In this document: one piece after another, positions 60,323-64,000 of the stretch | Layout of the letters: every line of letters starts with the position of its first letter | Numbering within the stretch: the stretch's first letter is position 1 | NCBI RefSeq assembly: GCF_029626175.1 | Contig: NZ_JARUBM010000002.1 | Location: 6,589,001-6,653,000 of the forward strand | Origin: Micromonospora sp. WMMD1082 | GTDB lineage: Bacteria; Actinomycetota; Actinomycetes; Mycobacteriales; Micromonosporaceae | DNA length: 64,000 nucleotides | Direction: 5' to 3' | Made by a program: the position numbers and the translations under genes | Notes under the pieces: model-generated | What the model was told of the DNA's origin: nothing | The model's database searches: none | Seen by the model: the letters and a program-made list of their open reading frames with translations, nothing else

Positions 60323-61052
60323 GGTATGCCCCCAGCACGCGTTCGTCGGAGCGGATGAGCGACGGCGGGCCCTCGGCGATCGGGCGGCCCCGGTCGAACA
60401 CCACGATGTGGTCGCTGACGCTCATCACCAGGTCCATGTTGTGCTCGACGATCACGAAGGTTCTCCCCTCGGCGTTCAGCTCGCGGACCAGGGTGCCGAT
60501 CCGGTCCAGCAGCGCCGGGTTCACGCCACCGGCCGGCTCGTCGAGCAGCACGGTCTCCGGGCCGCTCATCAGCACGCCGGCGAGTTCCAGCAGCTTCTGC
60601 TGGCCCCACGACATGTTGCGTGCCTCCACGTCGGCCAGGTGTTCGATGCCCAGGCGGGTGAGCCAGCCCCGGGCCTGGTCCACCTCCGCCCGGGCGCGGG
60701 CCCCCCGCAGCTGGCCGAGCAGGCCGGCCGGGCGGACGGCCGCGAGCACGTTGTCCAGCGCGGTCATCCGGGGGAACACCCGGCACAGCTGGAAGGTGCG
60801 GCCGATGCCGGCGCGGACGATGGCGTGCGGCGCCCTGCCGGTGATGTCCCGCCCCCGGTAGGTCGTCCGCCCGCTGTCCGGCCGGATCATCCCGGTGACG
60901 CAGTTGAAGAACGTGGTCTTGCCCGACCCGTTCGGCCCGATCAGCGCGTTGACCTGGCCGTGCCGGAACTCGACGGTGGCGGCGTCGATGGCCACCACGC
61001 CGCCGAACGCCTTGGTCAGGCCCTCGGTCGTCAGGCTGCGTACCTCGGTCAT
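60312..61052 (-). CDS. livG: Liv-type ABC transporter ATP-binding protein
   Basis: 246 residues. Walker A GPNGSGKTT, Walker B VLLDEPAGGVNP and the LivG-typical ALDNVLAAVRPAG region; the signature appears as MSWGQQKLLELAG. The Gln-for-Gly change in the signature (WGQQ) is usual for LivG. Overlaps livM and livF. Cytoplasmic ATPase. Confidence 0.88.
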   Translation of the reverse strand: MTEVRSLTTEGLTKAFGGVVAIDAATVEFRHGQVNALIGPNGSGKTTFFNCVTGMIRPDSGRTTYRGRDITGRAPHAIVRAGIGRTFQLCRVFPRMTALDNVLAAVRPAGLLGQLRGARARAEVDQARGWLTRLGIEHLADVEARNMSWGQQKLLELAGVLMSGPETVLLDEPAGGVNPALLDRIGTLVRELNAEGRTFVIVEHNMDLVMSVSDHIVVFDRGRPIAEGPPSLIRSDERVLGAYLGV

Positions 61053-62212
61053 GGGGTTCCCTCCCTGCCGCCGGTGGCGTGGCCGGCGTCGACCGGCTCG
61101 CGCTCCGGCGCCGTCTCGGCCCGCTGGTCCCGCAACTGCGCGGCGGTGACCTCACGGATCGAGTTCTGCGCCGGCCGGAACACCCGGTTGAGCACGCCGC
61201 CGATGGCCGGCAGCACCCCGTCGGGCATGAAGAGCACGACCAGCGCGAGCAGCAGCCCGGTCGCGACCAGGTGCAGCTGCGTGTCGCCGAACTCCACCTT
61301 GAAGTACTCCAGGGCGACGCCGACCACCACGGCGCCGACCAGCGGGCCGAACAGGTGCCGGACGCCGCCGAGCAACGCCATCAGCACCATGTAGGAGCCG
61401 GTGAGGATGGAGAACTGGAAGACCGGGTCGAGGTCGCCGAACCAGAGCGCGTAGAGCCCGCCGGCCAGGCCGGTGAAACCGGCCGAGACCACGAAGACCA
61501 CCAGCTTGTACGCGAAGGTCGGGGTGCCCAGCGCCTCCGCCTTGTCCTCGTCCTCGCGGATCGCCTTGAGTCCGAGACCGAACCGGGAGCGGTCGATGAG
61601 CCACCAGGCCAGCAGGGCGAGGCCGAGCAGCGCGGCGAAGAGGAAGTAGAAGACCCGGTGGTGCTCGGGGCGCAGCAGCCCGGGGAACGGTCGCGGCACG
61701 ACCAGCCCCCGCGACCCGCCGGTCAGGGCGGCCCAGCTCTGGAAGACCAGCAGCAGGATCAGTACCAGCGCGATGGAGACGATCACGAACGAGGCGCCCC
61801 GTACCCGCAGCGCGGCGACGCCGATCGGCACCGCCAGCGCCGCCACCAGCAGTGCCGAGACCGCCAGGGCCACGAAGCTCGGCAGCCCGGCCTTGGTGAC
61901 CAGCAGCGCGGTGCCGTAGGCGCCCAGCCCGGCCAGGGCACCGTGGCCGAGGGAGATGTAGCCGGTGAACCCGCCGACGAAGTTCCACGACGTGGAGAGC
62001 ACGGCGTAGTTCAGCACCACGATGCCCGCGGAGAGGATGTACGGGTTGGGTGCCAGCGAGGGGAACGAGAGCACCGCGGCCGCGAGCACGACGACCGCCA
62101 CCACGCGGAGGCCGCGGCCGATCGGGTTGGCCGTGCTGGCCGTGCTGGCGGGTGCGGCCGTGCTGACCGGGGTGCCCGGGTCGGCCGTCGACTGCTCAGA
62201 AGCGCTGGGCAA
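61049..62212 (-). CDS. livM: Liv-type ABC transporter permease
   Basis: 387 residues; the first about 40 are low-complexity Ala/Ser/Thr. About eight hydrophobic helices follow, with GYISLGHGALAGLGAYGTALLVTKAG and the coupling segment GLKAIREDEDKAEALG typical of LivM. The start overlaps the livH stop and the end overlaps livG (ATGA). Confidence 0.9.
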   Translation of the reverse strand: MPSASEQSTADPGTPVSTAAPASTASTANPIGRGLRVVAVVVLAAAVLSFPSLAPNPYILSAGIVVLNYAVLSTSWNFVGGFTGYISLGHGALAGLGAYGTALLVTKAGLPSFVALAVSALLVAALAVPIGVAALRVRGASFVIVSIALVLILLLVFQSWAALTGGSRGLVVPRPFPGLLRPEHHRVFYFLFAALLGLALLAWWLIDRSRFGLGLKAIREDEDKAEALGTPTFAYKLVVFVVSAGFTGLAGGLYALWFGDLDPVFQFSILTGSYMVLMALLGGVRHLFGPLVGAVVVGVALEYFKVEFGDTQLHLVATGLLLALVVLFMPDGVLPAIGGVLNRVFRPAQNSIREVTAAQLRDQRAETAPEREPVDAGHATGGREGTP

Positions 62213-63083
62213 GGCGACCTCCGAAGAATCCTTGTGGCCGGAAGGCCAGGGTCGCGAAGAGGGCGAGATAGAAGACCGTCTGCGCCCAGGTCGTACCCAG
62301 CGGGATCTGCAACAGGCTCTGCGCCAGGCCGAGCACCATGGCGGCGATGGCCGCTCCGGGCACGCTGCCGAGGCCGCCCACCACGATGATGGCCATCAGC
62401 GGGCCGATCCAGTGCCAGTGCAGGGACGGGTAGATGGTGGTGTCCAGGGCCAGCGCGGTGCCGCCCACCGCGGCCGTGGCCAGGCCGATGCCGAAGCCGT
62501 ACCCGGCGATCCGTTCGGTCTCGATGCCGACCAGCCGCGCGGCGTCGCGGTGCTGGATGGTCGCCCGCAGCGCCCAGCCGAACGACGTCTTCTTCATCAG
62601 CAGGTAGAGGGTGAGCAGGGCGATGGCCGCGAGGCCGAAGGCGATCAGCTTGACGACCGCGATCCGGGCCCCGAAGAGGCCGAGGCTCGCCGAGCCGTAG
62701 CCGAGCTGGATGCGCCGCTGGGTGCCGGTGAACGCGTACCCGAGCAGCCCCTCGATGGTGACCGCGATCGCGAACGTCAGCAGCACCGACATCATGGTCA
62801 GGGTGGCCGGTCGCAGCCGGGCCAGCAGCCCGCGTTGCAGCAGCACCCCGAAGCCGAAGAAGAGCGGCACCGTGACGATCATCGACAGCAGCGGGTCGAT
62901 GCCCAGCCGGGTGTGCGACCACCAGGCGAGGTAGGCGGCGAGGATGAGGAACGCCGAGTGGGCGATCATCACGACCCGCATGATGCCGAAGTAGAGGGTC
63001 AGGCCGGCCGCCAGGAGGGCGTAGAGCCCTCCCAGCAGCAGACCCAGGATCACGCTCTGGAGGAGCAGAGGACCCGAGGGCAT
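62196..63083 (-). CDS. livH: Liv-type ABC transporter permease
   Basis: 295 residues, about eight hydrophobic helices. The N-terminal VILGLLLGGLYALLAAGLTLYFGIMRVVMIAHSAF and the coupling loop RATIQHRDAARLVGIETERI are the LivH hallmark. Six bases downstream of the binding-protein gene. Confidence 0.9.
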   Translation of the reverse strand: MPSGPLLLQSVILGLLLGGLYALLAAGLTLYFGIMRVVMIAHSAFLILAAYLAWWSHTRLGIDPLLSMIVTVPLFFGFGVLLQRGLLARLRPATLTMMSVLLTFAIAVTIEGLLGYAFTGTQRRIQLGYGSASLGLFGARIAVVKLIAFGLAAIALLTLYLLMKKTSFGWALRATIQHRDAARLVGIETERIAGYGFGIGLATAAVGGTALALDTTIYPSLHWHWIGPLMAIIVVGGLGSVPGAAIAAMVLGLAQSLLQIPLGTTWAQTVFYLALFATLAFRPQGFFGGRLAQRF

Positions 63084-63089
63084 CGGCGC

Positions 63090-64000
63090 CTACCAGGCCG
63101 GCTTCGGGTAGAGCAGGTCGGCCTCCTTGGCCTCGGCCGGCAGCACGATCTTGATCTCGCCGCCCAGCCACTGCTGGATCATGTGGGCGCCCGTCGGCTT
63201 GCCCGTGTCGTCCCAGGAGAGCGGGCCGACCACCGTCTCGACGGTGTTGCCGCGTACCCAGTCGACCAGCTTCTGCTGGCACTCCCCCTGCTCGGCGCAG
63301 CCGACCGCGGTGACCGCCGCCGCGACGACCTGACCGGTCGTGTAGGCGTTGGCCTCGTCCTCCTCCGGCGGCGAGCCGAACTGCGCGGTGTACTTCTCGA
63401 CGAACTCCCGGTTGCTCGGGTACGGCGCGTCCTGCGCGTAGCCGGTCGGCGCCAGGATCCCCTCGGTCTTGTTGCCGATCGCGGCGGCGAACTCGGGGTT
63501 CGTCGGCGCGGTCGAGAAGGCGGCGAGCTTCGGCTGGTACTGCAGTTGTTGCAGGGCGACGATCAGGTTCACGCCGTCCTGGTACTGCGAGCCGCCCACC
63601 ACGATGTCCGCCCGGGAGGCGGCGATCTTCGCCGCGATGCTGCCGAAGTCGGTGGTGTTGGGCGGGTAGACCTCGTCGACCAGGGTGCGGACACCGCCGG
63701 CCTCCAGCTTCTCCTTCAAGCCGTACGCCGTGCCCTGCGCGAAGGGATCGTCCATGGCGGCGTACGCGGCGGTGGCCGGCCGTTGGCCCTCCGGCAGCGC
63801 GAGAATGTACTCGGCCAGGTGGTTGTAGTGGTCGTCGGCCACCGCGGGGGCGGCGTAGAAGAGGTTCTTGAACCCCTGCTCGAAGACCTCCTTCGCCGCG
63901 CCCGCGGGCTCGACGAAGAGCATGCCGTACTCCTCGGCGACCCGGGCCGCCGGCACCACGAGGCGGGTGGAGAACGGGCCGACCACCAGGTCGACCTGGT
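63090..64000 (-). CDS. Liv-type substrate-binding protein, 5' end cut by window
   Basis: Periplasmic-binding-fold type I protein (Peripla_BP_6), about 303 codons visible; the N-terminus with its signal sequence lies beyond base 64000. The segments VGPFSTRLVVPAARVAEEYGM, FYAAPAVADDHYNHLAEYIL and GTAYGLKEKLEAGG are of this family. A Cys pair (VGCAEQGECQQK) is present. It captures the substrate for LivHMGF; the identity is unknown but the operon suggests a sugar-like compound. Confidence 0.88.
   Translation of the reverse strand, partial: QVDLVVGPFSTRLVVPAARVAEEYGMLFVEPAGAAKEVFEQGFKNLFYAAPAVADDHYNHLAEYILALPEGQRPATAAYAAMDDPFAQGTAYGLKEKLEAGGVRTLVDEVYPPNTTDFGSIAAKIAASRADIVVGGSQYQDGVNLIVALQQLQYQPKLAAFSTAPTNPEFAAAIGNKTEGILAPTGYAQDAPYPSNREFVEKYTAQFGSPPEEDEANAYTTGQVVAAAVTAVGCAEQGECQQKLVDWVRGNTVETVVGPLSWDDTGKPTGAHMIQQWLGGEIKIVLPAEAKEADLLYPKPAW

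Overview
The window is high-GC actinomycete chromosome, most likely Micromonosporaceae (Micromonospora-like). I infer this from the very GC-rich third codon positions, the many GTG starts, the leaderless promoters (TANNNT about 6 bases before the start codon) and the gene content (F420-type monooxygenases, GlxA and PucR regulators, GH18 and GH43 secreted enzymes). No rRNA, tRNA, CRISPR array, transposase or integrase is visible. The first gene (GH18 chitinase) and the last (Liv-type binding protein) run off the window ends.

Layout. 0-6.4 kb: end of a chitinase, a LuxR/histidine-kinase two-component pair divergent from a Drr-type ABC exporter, a NYN-LOTUS protein and a nucleosidase. 6.4-18.2 kb: an F420-type monooxygenase coupled to a monooxygenase/FAD-oxidase fusion, a GNAT enzyme, an ABC-F protein behind two tiny leader ORFs, an amino-acid permease, a GlxA regulator, a membrane-protein/AraC cluster, a methyltransferase and a PucR regulator. 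18.4-23 kb: a class II aldolase-aminotransferase fusion, an FGGY kinase and an aquaporin, divergent from the PucR gene. 23-29.4 kb: a CPA2 antiporter with a C-terminal UBP zinc finger plus a KhtT-like half-protein, two alpha/beta hydrolases, an arabinan-type GH43-AbfB enzyme behind a LacI-type operator, and a VOC protein.

29.4-39.9 kb is an accessory region of mostly unknown single genes: a MerR/class IV aminotransferase pair, an acyltransferase-like protein, a 1178-residue membrane TPR protein with a probable C-terminal PIN nuclease, a DUF4265 protein, a CPCC cysteine-rich protein, an ATP-grasp protein and a YrhB/Imm35-type immunity protein. A same-strand motif (core GCGGCARAT, fuller form GCGGCARATCCGTATGTCG) recurs in six intergenic gaps here, several with inverted repeats. 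This gives a cassette-like layout and is the most unusual structure in the window.

40-53 kb: a PEP-mutase-like enzyme coupled to a miniature P450, an ArsR regulator, a TetR regulator divergent from an old-yellow-enzyme gene broken by one in-frame stop, a PadR/membrane pair, argS, a large lipoprotein, a MarR regulator divergent from an FMN-reductase/GNAT fusion, and a D-amino-acid-oxidase-like enzyme. 53-64 kb: ten same-strand genes joining a Liv-type ABC importer to secreted LamG and sugar-dehydrogenase proteins and to cytoplasmic Gfo/Idh/MocA, DUF993 and sugar-isomerase enzymes. This looks like uptake plus oxidative breakdown of an unidentified carbohydrate or cyclitol.
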